64,000 nucleotides of DNA. Origin: Nitrosovibrio tenuis (lineage in GTDB: Bacteria; Pseudomonadota; Gammaproteobacteria; Burkholderiales; Nitrosomonadaceae). Below, piece after piece: positions 12,350 through 21,800 of the stretch. The translations under genes and the position numbers were made by a program. Position 1 is the first letter of the stretch; each line of letters starts with the position of its first letter. The notes below the pieces were generated by a model. The model was not told the DNA's origin. It made no database searches and saw only the letters and a program-made list of their open reading frames with translations. The stretch is taken from assembly GCF_900109785.1 (NCBI RefSeq), contig NZ_FOBH01000001.1:186001-250000 (forward strand), given 5' to 3'.

Positions 12350-14245
12350 TTGAACAATCTCATCAAAAACATGGCCATCTGGCTGGTGATTGCTTTAGTG
12401 CTCATGACGGTTTTCAACCAGTTCAGCACACGGCAATCGGCTCAAGCCCCAATGGAATATTCGCAGTTCATCGAAGAGGTGAAGCAGGGCAGGATCGCCA
12501 AAGTAACCATCGAAGGACGGACGATCAAGGGCACCAAGTCGGACGGTCGGCGTTTCACCACTTACACGCCTTCAGACCCGTGGATGGTGAGCGATCTGCT
12601 TAAGGCAGGCGTCATCATAGATGCCAAACCTGAAGAAGAACCTTCGTTGCTAATGAATATTTTCGTTTCCTGGTTCCCGATGCTGCTGCTGATCGGTGTA
12701 TGGATTTTCTTTATGCGCCAAATGCAGGGGGGTGGCCGGGGTGGTGGCGCGTTCTCGTTCGGCAAGAGCAAGGCGCGGATGCTTGATGAATCTACCAATC
12801 AGGTGACTTTTGCTGATGTGGCGGGTTGCGAGGAAGCCAAAGAAGAGGTTTCCGAGTTGGTCGAATTCCTGCGCGATCCGAGTAAATTTCAGAAGCTGGG
12901 GGGGCGTATCCCACGTGGCGTATTGATGGTTGGCAATCCCGGCACCGGTAAAACTCTTTTGGCTCGCGCCATTGCCGGTGAAGCCAAGGTTCCGTTTTTC
13001 AGTATTTCCGGTTCGGATTTCGTGGAAATGTTCGTGGGTGTGGGAGCGGCGCGCGTGCGCGATATGTTTGAGCAAGCCAAGAAACATGCGCCCTGCATTA
13101 TTTTCATTGACGAAATCGATGCGGTTGGCCGCCAGCGCGGTGCAGGTCTCGGTGGCGGCAACGATGAGCGCGAACAGACGTTGAATCAGTTGCTCGTGGA
13201 GATGGATGGTTTTGAAGGAACTGCTGGGGTGATCGTCATCGCGGCCACCAACCGGCCTGACGTACTTGACCCGGCACTGCTGCGGCCCGGCCGTTTCGAT
13301 CGGCAGGTAACGGTCCCGCTACCCGATATCCGTGGCCGGGAGCAAATACTCCACGTTCATATGCGCAAGGTACCGATCGCGCCCGACGTGCATGCTGAAA
13401 TTATCGCGCGAGGTACGCCCGGGATGTCAGGCGCCGATCTTGCTAATCTGGTGAACGAGGCAGCGCTGTTTGCGGCACGCAGCAACAAACGGCTTGTGGA
13501 TATGGATGACTTCGAGCGCGCCAAGGATAAGATTTTCATGGGTGCGGAGCGTCGTTCCGTCGTGATGCCCGAGCGCGAACGGCGCAACACTGCTTATCAT
13601 GAATCGGGACATGCGGTGGTTGCGCAACTGTTGCCCAAAACCGACCCTGTACATAAAGTCTCCATCATTCCGCGTGGACGCGCGCTGGGCGTAACGATGC
13701 AATTACCCACGGAAGACCGGTTCAGCATGGATCGCGAAGAAATTCTGCAGAGTATAGCGGTTCTGTTTGGCGGTCGTATTGCCGAGGAAGTTTTCATGGG
13801 CCAGATGACGACCGGCGCCTCGAACGATTTCGAGCGTGCGACGGAGATGGCCAGACGCATGGTTACGCAATGGGGTATGTCTGACACCCTCGGTCCGATG
13901 GTTTATGGAGAGAATGAGGGAGAGGTTTTCCTCGGCCGCTCTGTCACGACGCACAAGAACGTAAGCGAAGCCACCATGCAAACGGTGGATATAGAAATTC
14001 GTCGTATTATCGATGCACAGTACGGCTTGGCGCGTAAGCTGATCGAGGAAAACCGTGACAAAATCGAAGTCATGGCTAGAGCCTTGCTGGAGTGGGAAAC
14101 CATAGACTCTGACCAAATCGGCGATATTATGGAAGGCCGTGCCCCACGGCCGCCCAAGCCTAACAAGGTAAGCCCCCCGCCTCCGAAGGACAACACGCCT
14201 CCCGGAGCGCCGGCGGCCACGGCCACACCGGCTCAGGAAGTGTAA
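12350..14245 (+). CDS. ftsH: ATP-dependent membrane zinc protease FtsH
   Basis: Hexameric inner-membrane protease that degrades misfolded membrane and regulatory proteins. It has two N-terminal membrane helices (about residues 6-24 and 100-122). The AAA module carries Walker A GNPGTGKT, Walker [12 protein letters not shown] and the [11 protein letters not shown]. The M41 zinc site is HESGH. The start is TTG at 12350, supported by AAGGAG 5 bases upstream. The C-terminal tail is Pro-rich. 631 residues. Confidence 0.97.
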   Translation: MNNLIKNMAIWLVIALVLMTVFNQFSTRQSAQAPMEYSQFIEEVKQGRIAKVTIEGRTIKGTKSDGRRFTTYTPSDPWMVSDLLKAGVIIDAKPEEEPSLLMNIFVSWFPMLLLIGVWIFFMRQMQGGGRGGGAFSFGKSKARMLDESTNQVTFADVAGCEEAKEEVSELVEFLRDPSKFQKLGGRIPRGVLMVGNPGTGKTLLARAIAGEAKVPFFSISGSDFVEMFVGVGAARVRDMFEQAKKHAPCIIFIDEIDAVGRQRGAGLGGGNDEREQTLNQLLVEMDGFEGTAGVIVIAATNRPDVLDPALLRPGRFDRQVTVPLPDIRGREQILHVHMRKVPIAPDVHAEIIARGTPGMSGADLANLVNEAALFAARSNKRLVDMDDFERAKDKIFMGAERRSVVMPERERRNTAYHESGHAVVAQLLPKTDPVHKVSIIPRGRALGVTMQLPTEDRFSMDREEILQSIAVLFGGRIAEEVFMGQMTTGASNDFERATEMARRMVTQWGMSDTLGPMVYGENEGEVFLGRSVTTHKNVSEATMQTVDIEIRRIIDAQYGLARKLIEENRDKIEVMARALLEWETIDSDQIGDIMEGRAPRPPKPNKVSPPPPKDNTPPGAPAATATPAQEV

Positions 14246-14282
14246 GGGGAGCGCTCGCAAGCTTTCGAAATTAAGTAAACCT

Positions 14283-14312
14283 GAATAAGGTGGGGCTCGC
14301 CCCACTTTATTC
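14283..14312 (+). terminator. Rho-independent-like terminator after ftsH
   Basis: A 13-bp stem with one G-T pair (14283-14295 with 14300-14312) around a CTCG loop, GC-rich at the top and AT-rich at the base. A T-rich stretch follows. It lies 38 bases after the ftsH stop and would separate ftsH from folP. The stem may work in both directions. Confidence 0.65.
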
Positions 14313-14355
14313 ATTATTCATCCCCTGCCTGATCCAGCCTCGTCTGTTCCCTTCC

Positions 14356-15177
14356 ATGTCTCTGATGCAGCGGCTTAACAGTTTTCCCCCTGGCCGCGTT
14401 CTCATCATGGGGATCGTCAATGTAACACCAGATTCCTTTTCCGACGGTGGACTATGTGTTTCACCGGAGGACGCGCTCCGTCACGCCACTTGCCTCATCG
14501 AACAGGGAGCTGATCTGGTGGATGTCGGTGGTGAATCGACCCGCCCCGGCAGTCATCCGGTAACGGTGGAAGAGGAATTGCGTCGCATCATGCCCGTAGT
14601 GGAGGCACTGGCGGATAGAAACGTATTCGTCTCCATTGATACCTCCAAGCCGCAGGTGATGCGTGCTGCGATAGGCGCTGGTGCCGCTATGATCAACGAT
14701 GTCAATGCACTAAGGGCGAAGGGCGCGCTTGAGGCGGTTGCGGCGGGTGGTGTGGCAGCGTGCCTTATGCATATGCAGGGCGAGCCCCGCAGCATGCAGG
14801 CCCAGCCGCATTACAATGATGTAGTGTCGGAAGTTAGGGAATTTTTGCGGCAGCGTGTGGATGCAGCGCTTGCTGTCGGAATTTCGCGCGAACAGTTGAT
14901 GGTCGATCCTGGTTTTGGTTTCGGAAAGACACTGGAACATAATATTCAACTGCTGCGTCATCTCGACCAGTTTTTAGAACTGAATGTCGGGTTAATGGTC
15001 GGGCTATCGCGCAAATCCATGCTAGGGAAAATTACGGGTAGCGACGTGGATGATCGGATTCATGCCAGCGTTGCCGCCGCAATACTGGCGGCAGCCAAAG
15101 GCGCTGGAATCCTTCGCGTACACGACGTAAAAGCAACCAGGGATGCGCTAGCAGTTTATAATGCCGTGCAGAGCTAA
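14356..15177 (+). CDS. folP: dihydropteroate synthase
   Basis: Joins p-aminobenzoate to the pterin diphosphate in folate synthesis; target of sulfonamides. The signatures are MGIVNVTPDSFSDGG, DVGGESTRPGS and the C-terminal GLSRKSMLGKITG. About 273 residues from the ATG at 14356; a frame open back to 14290 would start inside the terminator hairpin and is rejected. No strong ribosome site is visible. Confidence 0.95.
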   Translation: MSLMQRLNSFPPGRVLIMGIVNVTPDSFSDGGLCVSPEDALRHATCLIEQGADLVDVGGESTRPGSHPVTVEEELRRIMPVVEALADRNVFVSIDTSKPQVMRAAIGAGAAMINDVNALRAKGALEAVAAGGVAACLMHMQGEPRSMQAQPHYNDVVSEVREFLRQRVDAALAVGISREQLMVDPGFGFGKTLEHNIQLLRHLDQFLELNVGLMVGLSRKSMLGKITGSDVDDRIHASVAAAILAAAKGAGILRVHDVKATRDALAVYNAVQS

Positions 15178-15499
15178 GAATTCCTGATCTCCTTAAATTT
15201 GCCACCTCGGCGCCAATCTGACTATCTGTCAATTGCAGGTCTTGTTGCGATTGTGGCTGCCGGTTCATTTTATCCGTCCAGGATAAATTGCGGACTTCGT
15301 CGCTCCGGGCTTGACCGGGAAGCCAGCCCAAGGCAAAGGATGGCGTGCTTGCACGCCATCGGATTGGCATCCGCTGGCATGGCATTTGTACCTGATTTGT
15401 ACTGGGTATGTACCATTGCGCAGGAGCTAAATTTACGCAGGAGCTAAATACTTGTAAATCAAGCGGAACCACTGTTTCTAACCATTTACGGACGTTAAA
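15178..15499. other. folP-glmM intergenic region with inverted and tandem repeats
   Basis: A perfect inverted repeat GATGGCGTGC / GCACGCCATC lies at 15339-15360 with a 2-base spacer. A short tandem repeat of CGCAGGAGCTAAAT occurs at 15419 and 15436, just before glmM. The open frame at 15199-15447 resembles nothing known to me. No clear promoter seen. Confidence 0.45.
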
Positions 15500-16885
15500 A
15501 TGAATAGAAAATACTTTGGCACTGACGGGATTCGCGGCCGCGTGGGGGAAATGCCGATCACACCGGAGTTCGTCATGCACCTCGGCTATTCGGCCGGTAA
15601 AGTCTTGGCTTCCTCGGACTGGCATCTATCCAAGGGTGAGCGTCCGGCGGTACTGATCGGTAAAGATACCCGAATTTCCGGATATATGCTGGAATCGGCC
15701 TTACAGGCGGGATTATCTGCGGCTGGGGTGGACGTACTGCTATCCGGACCGACCCCTACCCCTGCGGTGGCGTACCTTACCCGCGCCTTGAGGCTGCAGG
15801 CGGGCATTGTCATTTCTGCTTCCCATAATCCATTTGAAGATAACGGTATCAAATTTTTTTCCGCGGCAGGTACAAAACTTCCCGATGCAGTTGAGCATGA
15901 GATAGAGGCCGGATTAAATGCGCCCATCAAATCGATGCCATCGGCGCAACTCGGCAAAGCGCGGCGAGTCAGCGATGCACGAGGGCGCTATATTGAATTT
16001 TGCAAGAGCACCTTTCCCAATCATCTCGATCTGCGCGGGTTACGCATCGTGGTTGACTGTGCGCATGGGGCGGCATATCAAATAGCGGGGCACGTGCTTC
16101 ATGAGCTGGGCGCGGATGTTGTTACTATTGGAGCGCAACCCGATGGCCTGAATATCAACCACGAATGTGGCGCGACCCATAGCGCCGCGCTTGAGACCGC
16201 CGTACGGCAACATAACGCTGATATCGGCATTGCGCTGGATGGCGATGGTGATCGCGTGGTCATGGCTGATAATAACGGCGTGCTATACGATGGCGACCGG
16301 CTGATCTATATCATTGCTGCGCATCGCAAGCGGAACGATCTGCTCAAAGGCGGGGTGGTGGGTACATTAATGACCAATCTCGCGGTTGAGAATGGCCTGA
16401 AGAGGCTGGACGTTCCGTTTGCCCGCGCGAGCGTCGGCGATCGTTACGTACTGGAACTGTTGCAAAAAAATAGCTGGCAACTGGGCGGGGAGGGCTCTGG
16501 CCATATTATCTGTACCGATAAGCATACTACAGGAGATGGCATCATCTCTGCCCTGCAGGTACTGTATGCCCTACGCGATTCCGCCAGGACGCTGGCCGAG
16601 CTTGCTCGGGATGTTACGCTTTACCCGCAGCAACTCATCAACGTCAAAGTTCCGAAAGGCTTCGATTCCCGCATCAGCAGTGCCATCAAAACCATACAGG
16701 CCGAAGCCGAACGCGACCTGAACGGCAGTGGCCGCGTGCTGTTGCGCGCATCGGGCACTGAACCCCTGGTACGCGTAATGGTGGAGGGGGAATCCACGCA
16801 GAAGGTGAAACACTGGGCGGAAAAAATAGCGGATGTCGTCCGAAATGCTGCGGCAAGCCTGAACATAGCGGAAGAGCGCCCATAA
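15500..16885 (+). CDS. glmM: phosphoglucosamine mutase
   Basis: Converts glucosamine-6-phosphate to glucosamine-1-phosphate for UDP-GlcNAc and cell-wall synthesis. It starts [13 protein letters not shown]. The phosphoserine loop is [12 protein letters not shown] with Ser108, the metal loop is LDGDGDRV, the sugar loop is GEGSGHII and the phosphate loop is [12 protein letters not shown]. 461 residues, slightly above the usual 445-450. The ftsH-folP-glmM order is conserved across proteobacteria. Confidence 0.97.
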   Translation: MNRKYFGTDGIRGRVGEMPITPEFVMHLGYSAGKVLASSDWHLSKGERPAVLIGKDTRISGYMLESALQAGLSAAGVDVLLSGPTPTPAVAYLTRALRLQAGIVISASHNPFEDNGIKFFSAAGTKLPDAVEHEIEAGLNAPIKSMPSAQLGKARRVSDARGRYIEFCKSTFPNHLDLRGLRIVVDCAHGAAYQIAGHVLHELGADVVTIGAQPDGLNINHECGATHSAALETAVRQHNADIGIALDGDGDRVVMADNNGVLYDGDRLIYIIAAHRKRNDLLKGGVVGTLMTNLAVENGLKRLDVPFARASVGDRYVLELLQKNSWQLGGEGSGHIICTDKHTTGDGIISALQVLYALRDSARTLAELARDVTLYPQQLINVKVPKGFDSRISSAIKTIQAEAERDLNGSGRVLLRASGTEPLVRVMVEGESTQKVKHWAEKIADVVRNAAASLNIAEERP

Positions 16886-16903
16886 TTAAACGCCGGCCTC
16901 GGC

Positions 16904-16925
16904 AAGAAAGTCTGCCTTTCTTTTA
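16904..16925 (+). terminator. possible terminator after glmM
   Basis: A short AT-rich stem (AAGAAAG / CTTTCTT around TCTGC) runs into TTTTAT 18 bases after the glmM stop. The stem is weak, so the call is tentative. Confidence 0.4.
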
Positions 16926-16941
16926 TCGCCCTAAATATTAC

Positions 16942-16975
16942 ATGTCACAAAACGGTAATACGAATAGCCTAGCAT
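16942..16975 (+). promoter_or_regulatory. Pho-box-like operator and -10 before pstS
   Basis: ATGTCAC-AAAA-CGGTAAT at 16942-16959 matches the PhoB site layout (two CTGTCAT-like heptamers 4 bases apart) at 10 of 14 heptamer positions. A TAGCAT -10-like hexamer begins at 16970, about 10 bases on, as expected when PhoB replaces the -35. Its place upstream of pstS supports phosphate-starvation control; that control is inferred. Confidence 0.6.
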
Positions 16976-17013
16976 GACAATACTGCAATCTGATCAATAA
17001 ATTGGGGAATGAA

Positions 17014-18018
17014 ATGTCGAAATTGCCGAATAGCATAATGCTTGGAATATCAGCCGCGATAGGGCTGTTGATGACTACCGCCAGCATTGCTGCCCCTGAC
17101 AAAATCGTAAAAATCGATGGTTCCAGCACCGTTTTTCCTATCACCGAAGCCGTGGCCGAGGATTTTCAGAAAGCCATGAAGGGCGCGGTCAAGGTGACAG
17201 TCGGAATTTCAGGTACTGGGGGGGGATTCAAAAAATTCTGCCGTGGTGAGATTGATATCGTGGATGCTTCACGGCCTATTCTGGAAAAGGAAATGGCTGA
17301 CTGCAAGGCAGCCGGCATCCAGTATGTTGAAATGCCTGTTGCATTTGATGCGCTGACAGTGGTGGTCAATCCGAAAAACAACTGGAGCAACGTCATTACT
17401 GTCGCGGAGCTGAAAAAAATGTGGGAGCCCGCCGCACAGGGAAAAATCACCCGCTGGAACCAAGTGAATCCCGCATGGCCCGATGAACCGATTAAGCTCT
17501 ATGGCCCCGGCGCGGATTCCGGTACGTTCGATTATTTCACCGAGGCCATTGTCGGCAAGGCCAAATCAAGCCGTGGAGACTTTACCGCGTCGGAGGATGA
17601 CAACGTGTTGGTACAGGGCGTTGCCAGCGATAAGAACGGACTCGGGTTCTTCGGCTTTGCCTACTATATTGAAAATCAGAAAAAGCTCAAAGCGGTCGCC
17701 ATTGACGCTGGCAAGGGTCCCGTCCTTCCATCCACGAAAACGGTGGAAGACGGAACCTATCAACCCCTATCCCGCCCCATCTTTATCTACGTGAACATCA
17801 AGTCGGCGGAGAAGCCCGAGGTCAGGGAATTTGTCGAGTTTTATATGAAAAATGCCGACGCGCTGGTGAAAGAAGTTAAATTCTTTTCGTTGCCGGCTCA
17901 GGCCTACACCAGCAATTTGGAACATCTCAGTAAAAAGAAAGTTGGAACAGTATTTGGCGGCAAACCGGGAGTCGGCCTCAGGATTGAAGAGGTGCTCAAG
18001 CGCGAGGCCAGCCTATAA
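17014..18018 (+). CDS. pstS: periplasmic phosphate-binding protein PstS
   Basis: Substrate-binding protein of the high-affinity phosphate ABC importer. A Sec signal peptide ends near ASIAA (about residue 27). The mature part starts KIVKIDGSSTVFPIT with the phosphate-site motifs GISGTGGGFKKFCRGEIDIVDASRP and PGADSGTFDYFTE, typical of the PstS/SphX group. I start at the ATG at 17014 because GGGGA precedes it; TTG at 17002 is less likely. No pstC, pstA, pstB or phoU follows in the window, so it is either a solitary copy or separated from its transporter. Confidence 0.93.
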   Translation: MSKLPNSIMLGISAAIGLLMTTASIAAPDKIVKIDGSSTVFPITEAVAEDFQKAMKGAVKVTVGISGTGGGFKKFCRGEIDIVDASRPILEKEMADCKAAGIQYVEMPVAFDALTVVVNPKNNWSNVITVAELKKMWEPAAQGKITRWNQVNPAWPDEPIKLYGPGADSGTFDYFTEAIVGKAKSSRGDFTASEDDNVLVQGVASDKNGLGFFGFAYYIENQKKLKAVAIDAGKGPVLPSTKTVEDGTYQPLSRPIFIYVNIKSAEKPEVREFVEFYMKNADALVKEVKFFSLPAQAYTSNLEHLSKKKVGTVFGGKPGVGLRIEEVLKREASL

Positions 18019-18438
18019 ACGCACAACCTTGGACTATCCGATTATGCTGATCCCAAGCGCCTATGGGTAATGGAAGTAAACTGTGCCCCTGGTTTTTTGC
18101 TGTTTACTGCTACAGGAAGAACGCACCAAGTGCGCGAACTGCTTTCAGGAGTCCTGAGGGGGAGTATCTGCGCAAGCTTTCCGTTTTTAGCTGAGCTGAT
18201 AACACGTTGGCAACTGTGCCGCCCACGCAGTTGTCACAGTTGCTAACTCGGCGCCCATTCGGCACCAATTCAATAACAGCTCAATTGCCGACTTGGCTCT
18301 CAACCCGGCTGTAAAGATTAATATCAAGCGGTTTACCGGTCATTTATGGGTTCAGGGCTGAGTCAAACCCGACAAGCCCAGCTCATCTCCGCATCCCAGC
18401 GTTATAATAACGGCTGCGTCCACCCTCCTAATGCAGCC
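18019..18438. other. pstS-argS intergenic region with inverted repeat and -10 site
   Basis: A 13-bp inverted repeat with one mismatch (GTTGGCAACTGTG at 18206-18218, its complement at 18235-18247) could fold into a hairpin. A perfect TATAAT at 18403-18408 lies about 30 bases before the argS start; its -35 is poor. The open frame at 18346 is the unsupported N-terminal extension of argS. Confidence 0.45.
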
Positions 18439-20196
18439 ATGGTTCCAGCAGTTCAATTCAACTTTAGATCGCACTTTACTGAACTTCTCGGTCAGACCCT
18501 GAGTGAAATATTGTCACCGGGTTCACCGGGTTTTAACGTGGCTATCGAGTTTGCGCGGCCCAAGCAAGCGAGTCACGGCGACTACTCATGTAACCTGGCA
18601 ATGCAATTGGCCAAGCCGCTGCGTCAGAATCCTCGCGATATTGCCAAAATGCTGATCGGTGGTCTCATCGCTTCACCTTATCTGGAAAAAGCCGAGATCG
18701 CGGGCGCGGGATTTATCAATCTATTTCTCAAGATCTCTGCGAAGCAGCAATTTCCCGGCTACGTGCTGGAAAGTGGCGAAGATTATGGCCATGGCAGTAT
18801 AGGGGAGGGCAAAAAGGTTCAGGTGGAATTTGTTTCGGCCAACCCCACCGGTCCATTGCACGTGGGCCATGGCCGTGGCGCGGCATTTGGCGCGAGCCTC
18901 GCCAATGTGCTGGAAGCGGCGGGCTATTCCGTTACACGGGAATATTATGTCAACGACGCAGGCCGCCAAATGGATATTCTGGCACTTTCCACGTGGCTGC
19001 GCTATCTGGAGTTGAATGGGGTCACTTGCCCTTTTCCCGGCAATGCCTACCAAGGCGAATATGTACGGGATATGGCGCGCCTGATACACAAGGCCCACGC
19101 GGGCCGTTATGTGCATCGGCCCGAGTTGCTGTTTGAAGGGCTTGCCGCGGAGGCAGACTCCAATACCGAGACGCAGCTTGACGGACTCATTGCTAACGCG
19201 AAAAAATTGCTGGGGCAGGATTATGCATACATCCATAATTTTGTCCTTGCTGAGCAATTGGGCGACTGCCGCAATGACTTGGCGGAATTTGGCGCTGTTT
19301 TCGATGTCTGGTTTTCCGAGCAATCATTATTCGACAGCGGCAGTGTGGCACATGTGGTTCAACTGCTCGAACAAGGCAATTACGTTTATCAGCAGGACGG
19401 CGCCAAATGGTTTAAATCGACCGATTTTGGTGACAAGAAAGACCGTGTGATACAACGGGAAAACGGACAATTCACTTACTTTGCATCTGATATTGCCTAC
19501 CACCTCAACAAGTTCGAGCGCGGTTTCAGCCATGTCATCGATGTGTGGGGAGCGGACCACCACGGCTATATCCCGCGAGTGAAGGGCGCGATGCAGGCGT
19601 TGTCGCTTGATCCTGCAAAGCTTGAAATCGCTCTGGTGCAATTTGCCGTCCTTTACCGTGAAGGCAAAAAGGCCCCCATGTCCACTCGTTCAGGAGAATT
19701 TGTCACACTACGTGAGTTGCGGCAGGAGGTGGGCAACGATGCGGCACGGTTCTTTTACGTGCTGCGCAAAAGCGATCAACATCTGGATTTTGATCTGGAT
19801 CTGGCTAAATCGCAAAGTAATGACAACCCGGTCTATTATGTGCAGTATGCGCATGCAAGGGTTTGCAGCGTGCTGGAACAATGGGGGGAAAATACTGCGG
19901 TGCTTGCCACTACGGATATGTCTCCGCTCACTAATCCCGCTGAGTTGTCCCTATTGCAGAAGCTGATCGATTATCCCGAACTGGTGGAATCGGCGGCGAA
20001 GGAACTGTCCCCTCATCTGATCGCCTTCTATCTCAGGGAACTGGCGGGTGAGTTTCACAGTTACTATAATGCTACCCGGTTTCTTGTACCTGAAGTTCCC
20101 CTGCGCTTGGCGCGGCTGGGGCTGATTGCCGCAATACGCCAGGTGTTGAGCAATGGGTTGAAACTGCTGGGTGTGAGTGCTCCGGAAAAAATGTAA
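18439..20196 (+). CDS. argS: arginyl-tRNA synthetase
   Basis: Class I synthetase charging tRNA-Arg. The N-terminal Add-1 domain (about residues 1-110) precedes the HIGH-type motif NPTGPLHVGHGRGA. APMSTRSGE stands in place of KMSKS, as usual for ArgRS. The C-terminal DALR anticodon-binding domain ends ALRLARLGLIAAIRQVLSNGL-like. I start at the ATG at 18439 (585 residues) since family members begin here and a -10 lies at 18403; the frame is open 31 codons further upstream. Confidence 0.96.
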   Translation: MVPAVQFNFRSHFTELLGQTLSEILSPGSPGFNVAIEFARPKQASHGDYSCNLAMQLAKPLRQNPRDIAKMLIGGLIASPYLEKAEIAGAGFINLFLKISAKQQFPGYVLESGEDYGHGSIGEGKKVQVEFVSANPTGPLHVGHGRGAAFGASLANVLEAAGYSVTREYYVNDAGRQMDILALSTWLRYLELNGVTCPFPGNAYQGEYVRDMARLIHKAHAGRYVHRPELLFEGLAAEADSNTETQLDGLIANAKKLLGQDYAYIHNFVLAEQLGDCRNDLAEFGAVFDVWFSEQSLFDSGSVAHVVQLLEQGNYVYQQDGAKWFKSTDFGDKKDRVIQRENGQFTYFASDIAYHLNKFERGFSHVIDVWGADHHGYIPRVKGAMQALSLDPAKLEIALVQFAVLYREGKKAPMSTRSGEFVTLRELRQEVGNDAARFFYVLRKSDQHLDFDLDLAKSQSNDNPVYYVQYAHARVCSVLEQWGENTAVLATTDMSPLTNPAELSLLQKLIDYPELVESAAKELSPHLIAFYLRELAGEFHSYYNATRFLVPEVPLRLARLGLIAAIRQVLSNGLKLLGVSAPEKM

Positions 20197-20219
20197 ATGC
20201 CTATTTCACAAGATCTTCC

Positions 20220-20819
20220 ATGAGTCGAGATTATAAAACCCATCCCAATTCTTCGGCATCTGCCAAAAGCAAAAATGCGCTCCTTGTGGGAATTTTTATC
20301 GGCTATGCGCTGGGCCTTCTTAGCGCAATCGGCACATGGATGTATATTAACAAGGGGCCCAGTCCATTCATTTCTTCGGATAAGCCGGATAGCGTGGCGT
20401 CGAAGAACGGCGGCAATCAGACTCAAAAAGGAGCCCAGGCGACAGGCGCCGAAGACAAGGCTAAATCCACGGATGGAAAGCCCCGCTTCGAGTTCTACAA
20501 TATATTACCGAACGCTGAAGAGCCCGTCACAGAGCAGCAGCTTAAACAGGCAATCCAGCAACCGGCCTCCAAGGATAAATATTTTCTTCAGGCGGGATCT
20601 TTCCAGAATGCCAGCGACGCGGATAACCTGAAAGCGAAACTGGCGATGCTCGGGGTGGAGGCGACAGTCCAAGCTATTACTTTGCCGGAGAAAGGAGTGT
20701 GGCACAGAGTGCGCGTGGGACCCTTTACGAACATTGACGACATTAAGCAAGTGCGCGGCTCCCTGCAACAAAATGGCGTACAGAGCAGTCTTATAAAAGT
20801 TCATGAAGGGGTACAGTAG
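20220..20819 (+). CDS. SPOR-domain membrane protein
   Basis: Bitopic protein of 199 residues with a short cytoplasmic N-terminus and one membrane helix at about residues 19-42. A polar linker follows, then a C-terminal SPOR domain (about 120-195: YFLQAGSFQNASDADNLKAK, then WHRVRVGPF). SPOR domains bind denuded septal peptidoglycan, so a cell-division role like FtsN is likely. It lies between argS and dsbA, a frequent betaproteobacterial arrangement. Confidence 0.9.
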   Translation: MSRDYKTHPNSSASAKSKNALLVGIFIGYALGLLSAIGTWMYINKGPSPFISSDKPDSVASKNGGNQTQKGAQATGAEDKAKSTDGKPRFEFYNILPNAEEPVTEQQLKQAIQQPASKDKYFLQAGSFQNASDADNLKAKLAMLGVEATVQAITLPEKGVWHRVRVGPFTNIDDIKQVRGSLQQNGVQSSLIKVHEGVQ

Positions 20820-20883
20820 GAGCCGCATCTTTTTCTGCGGCAGTGAGAACAAACAATCCATCCGTTCAGAAAAAGGAGAAAAA

Positions 20884-21534
20884 ATGAATCCAATGCGTTT
20901 ACTTGCGGTGGTTCTGATATTTGCCGGCATAAGTTTCATGACCGTTTCCGCCGCTCGTGCCGAGCTTGTTGAAGGACGCGACTATACCGTTCTCTCCCAT
21001 CCTCAGCCTACGCATAGCGATAACAACATCGAGGTGATCGAATTCTTCTGGTACGGTTGTCCGCACTGCTTTCAGTTACATCCTCACATCAAAGCCTGGC
21101 TGAAGCGTATGCCAAAAGATGTAAGCTTTCGCTATGTTCCCGCCATCTTTCGCCCGAACTGGATTCCGGGGGCAAAGATTTTTTACGCGCTGGAGGTGCT
21201 GGGTGCGAGGGATAGGCTGCATGACAAAGTTTATGACGCCATCCATCTTGACAAGATTGACCTGAACAAAGAGGACGTATTGTTCGATTGGGTGGCAAAG
21301 CAGGGGATAGACCGGCAGAAATTCATCGACGCCTACAACTCTTTCTCCGTTCAGAACCAGGATGTGCCCCGATCAACGAATATGTCGAAAAGTTATGGCC
21401 TGACCGGTGTTCCTGCTGTGGTGGTGGATGGTAAATATATGACTAGCGGACGAATGGGCGGCACACCCCAGGATACAATCAAGATAATGGATGAATTGAT
21501 TGAAAAAGCGCGCAAGGAGGGCACCAAGAAATAG
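20884..21534 (+). CDS. dsbA: periplasmic thiol:disulfide oxidoreductase DsbA
   Basis: Oxidises cysteines in exported proteins. A signal peptide ends near SAARA (residue 26). The thioredoxin-fold active site is CPHC at residues 59-62, and the cis-Pro loop is GVPAVVVDGKY. 216 residues from the ATG at 20884, which has AAGGAG 6 bases upstream; the frame is open back to 20803 but overlaps the SPOR gene. Confidence 0.96.
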   Translation: MNPMRLLAVVLIFAGISFMTVSAARAELVEGRDYTVLSHPQPTHSDNNIEVIEFFWYGCPHCFQLHPHIKAWLKRMPKDVSFRYVPAIFRPNWIPGAKIFYALEVLGARDRLHDKVYDAIHLDKIDLNKEDVLFDWVAKQGIDRQKFIDAYNSFSVQNQDVPRSTNMSKSYGLTGVPAVVVDGKYMTSGRMGGTPQDTIKIMDELIEKARKEGTKK

Positions 21535-21552
21535 CAGGTGTCCTAAATGAGT

Positions 21553-21595
21553 CATAAACGCGGTCGAGGCATTCCTCCGCTGCCCGATTCCGCTT
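21553..21595. repeat. diverged fragment of the 138-bp repeat unit found before recN
   Basis: CATAAACGCGGTCG (21553-21566) is identical to bases inside copy 1 of the array at 51305-51318. CGATTCCGCTT (21585-21595) matches copies 2 and 3. The intervening 18 bases align with several mismatches and a 1-base gap, in the same order. This marks a dispersed, decayed relative of that repeat about 30 kb away. Confidence 0.55.
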
Positions 21596-21665
21596 TGTGG
21601 CGCCCACGTCCTTACGCAAATTACGCGGTCAGATGTTTATTTTCCTCATACTGGACCCGACCTGA

Positions 21666-21800
21666 TATGACTATGAAAAAGCGATTTTGGGAGCAGGCTG
21701 TTTCTGGGGCGTAGAAACCAGTTTCCGTGCAGTCAAGGGTGTGCATGAATCGATATGCGGATATTCAGGTGGCCACTTCGAGAACCACCCGCCCTACTGA
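21666..21800 (+). pseudogene. msrA: 5' fragment of peptide methionine sulfoxide reductase msrA
   Basis: In the frame starting at 21666 the translation reads [20 protein letters not shown], then [16 protein letters not shown] and a TGA stop at 21798-21800. The catalytic-Cys motif GCFWGVE and GYSGGH are the MsrA N-terminus; about 130 downstream residues are missing. No start codon or ribosome site remains. The fragment ends overlapping the stop codon of convergent cca (21794-21796), so a deletion joined the two. The overlapping frame has a TAG where GCFWGVE is read. Confidence 0.8.

Noticed and set aside
14290-14355. N-terminal extension of folP
   Set aside because: Would begin with a GTG inside the terminator hairpin and lacks family similarity.
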